From assembly GCA_009785395.1 (NCBI GenBank), contig WQWK01000110.1, forward strand, positions 1 through 6,736: a stretch of DNA of 6,736 bases. The letters are read 5' to 3'. This document shows, piece by piece, positions 5,808 to 6,736 of the stretch. This stretch comes from Conexibacteraceae bacterium. Lineage in GTDB: Bacteria; Actinomycetota; Thermoleophilia; Solirubrobacterales; Solirubrobacteraceae. Below the pieces are notes generated by a model. It ran no database searches and was not told where the DNA came from. It saw nothing but the letters and a program-made list of their open reading frames with translations. How positions within the stretch are numbered: position 1 is the stretch's first letter; each line of letters starts with the position of its first letter. The position numbers and the translations under genes were made by a program.

Positions 5808-6602
5808 ATGCGCGCGCTGGCGGTACATGAGGACGTGATCGTCGTCGTCTCCGGCGTGTGGCAGACGACCTGCACGGCGGTGCGCTCGGGCGACGAGGGG
5901 TTCGTGATCGACTCGCCCGTGCTGCCGGAGGAACTGGACGCGCTCCCGGCGCTGTTCGAGCAGACCGGCTTCCCGGTCAGCGGGCTGCTCGCCACGCACG
6001 CCGATTGGGACCACCTCCTCGGCAAGCTCGCCTTCCCCGATCACTCGCTCGGCCTGTGCGAGTCCTCGGCCGCGCGACTCAACCACGAGCTCGGGACGCC
6101 GCAGCGGCGGCTGCGCGAGTTCGACTCCGAGTGGTACGTGGATGGGCGCAGGCCGCTGGGGCTCGCCGAGTTCCAGGCGCTGCCGACGCCCGGACGCATC
6201 TCGATCGGCTCGGAGACCGTCAACGAGCTCGAGCTGTACCCGGCCGACGGCCACACCCGTGACGGCGTCGCCTTCTGGGCGCCATGGGCGCAGGTGCTGA
6301 TCTGCGGCGACTATCTCTCGCCGGTGGAGATCCCGATGATCTCGGCTGATTCGGGCGGCTCGCTCGCGGCCTACCGGGAGACGTTGTTCCGGCTCTCACC
6401 GCTGGTCAACAGGGCCGCGACCGTGGTTCCCGGGCACGGCGCTCCCTTGACGCGGGACCGTGCGCTGCAGATCCTCGCCGAGGACGTGGCCTACGTCGAA
6501 GAGCTCGCCGAGGACGGCGACGCCAAGCTTCCAGACGGGCGCCGGTCGGGGGAGCAGAAGCGGATCCACGAGCGCAACCGCGCGGCGGCCGCGGGCGGTT
6601 AG
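5808..6602 (+). CDS. Metallo-beta-lactamase-fold hydrolase
   Basis: A 264-residue cytoplasmic protein with the metal-site landmarks of the MBL superfamily in order: THADWDH (63-69), H149 in ADGHTRDG, D168 in CGDYLSP, and H210 in VVPGHGAP. The N-terminal beta strands (VIVVVSGVWQTTCTAV and GFVIDSPVLPEEL) fit the fold. The first motif reads H-x-D-x-D-H, with Asp (D66) where most members have the second His ligand. Family members include glyoxalase II-like thioesterases, lactonases and other hydrolases; no substrate is evident. The ATG at 5808 is four bases after the CocE-like stop. It has no clear Shine-Dalgarno sequence, so coupled translation is likely. An in-frame GTG at 5835 is an alternative but would cut the first strand. 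The charged C-terminus (about 240-264) is probably a short helix or disordered tail. Confidence 0.92.
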   Translation: MRALAVHEDVIVVVSGVWQTTCTAVRSGDEGFVIDSPVLPEELDALPALFEQTGFPVSGLLATHADWDHLLGKLAFPDHSLGLCESSAARLNHELGTPQRRLREFDSEWYVDGRRPLGLAEFQALPTPGRISIGSETVNELELYPADGHTRDGVAFWAPWAQVLICGDYLSPVEIPMISADSGGSLAAYRETLFRLSPLVNRAATVVPGHGAPLTRDRALQILAEDVAYVEELAEDGDAKLPDGRRSGEQKRIHERNRAAAAGG

Positions 6603-6615
6603 GATCGCAGGGCAG

Positions 6616-6736
6616 GTGAACGCGGACGCGGCATCCTCCTCGATCCACATCGGCCTGCCCAGCACGGCCGAGTCGCGTGCGGCGGGGCGCGCCGCGCGCG
6701 AGCGCGTCAAGCGGGGCGAGCTCGCCGGCTGGAAAC
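6616..6736 (+). CDS. Probable DUF2252 family protein, N-terminal fragment
   Basis: An open frame starts at GTG 6616 and runs off the window after 40 complete codons. The visible part contains TAESRAAGRAARERVKRGELAGW. The spacing of R-A-A-G-R-A-x-R-x-x-V-x-R and a Trp some seven residues later resembles the opening of DUF2252 proteins, which usually begin with a 'GRAxRxxVPRSxHAxW'-like segment. Here the PRSxH part is replaced by KRGEL. DUF2252 proteins have no agreed biochemical role. The gene follows the MBL gene by 13 bp on the same strand and is probably in the same operon, although TAGGAT at 6600-6605, overlapping the MBL stop, could act as a separate -10 element. A weak ribosome-binding candidate is AGGA at 6601-6604 or GGG at 6610-6612. 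The start and the family are both tentative. Confidence 0.5.
   Translation, partial: MNADAASSSIHIGLPSTAESRAAGRAARERVKRGELAGWK

Noticed and set aside
5355..6254. A long minus-strand open frame opposite the CocE/MBL junction, with similar ones at 4070-4750 and 4778-5605
   Set aside because: These are Arg/Pro/Ala-rich shadows caused by GC-rich third positions in real plus-strand genes, with no recognisable family motifs.

Overview
The window is GC-rich and densely coding. It carries three glimpses of cell-envelope and acyl metabolism: the end of a membrane glycosyltransferase, a complete PIG-V-like membrane mannosyltransferase, and a same-strand cluster that begins with a biotin-dependent acyl-CoA carboxylase alpha subunit. 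The GC-biased codon use, the GTG starts, the compact BC-BCCP carboxylase of the actinobacterial AccA3 type and the actinobacterial-looking promoter elements point to a high-GC actinobacterium. A soil lineage such as Thermoleophilia (Solirubrobacterales) is my best guess, but this is an impression from protein style and not a search result.

Layout. Positions 1-930 (+) hold the 3' part of a polytopic glycosyltransferase-like protein with a large extracytoplasmic C-terminal domain. It converges, across only 32 bp, on a 420-residue PIG-V-type mannosyltransferase on the minus strand (963-2225). A 61-bp divergent intergenic region (2226-2286) separates that gene from the plus-strand cluster. The cluster contains a 601-residue biotin carboxylase/BCCP protein (2287-4092), a CocE/NonD-type serine hydrolase (4094-5803), a metallo-beta-lactamase-fold hydrolase (5808-6602), and the first 40 codons of a probable DUF2252 protein (6616 to the window end). 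The gaps are 1, 4 and 13 bp, so an operon is very likely. There is no stretch over 300 bases without a gene.

How the genes may work together. The two membrane enzymes both look like GT-C-fold, polyprenyl-phosphate-sugar-using transferases acting at the outer face of the membrane. In the cluster, the carboxylase subunit would make carboxybiotin for carboxylation of an acyl-CoA, but no carboxyltransferase (beta) subunit is visible here. The serine hydrolase and the MBL hydrolase could cleave esters, amides, lactones or thioesters. A shared pathway of acyl-ester breakdown feeding CoA carboxylation is conceivable, but only gene spacing supports it.

I found no CRISPR array, tRNA, rRNA, insertion sequence or phage gene. 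The most distinctive local signals are a perfect 13-bp inverted repeat together with a cluster of rare codons in the linker of the carboxylase, promoter-like -10 elements placed for leaderless or near-leaderless transcripts in the divergent region, and an Asp-for-His change in the metal motif of the MBL protein. None of them amounts to a clear new system.
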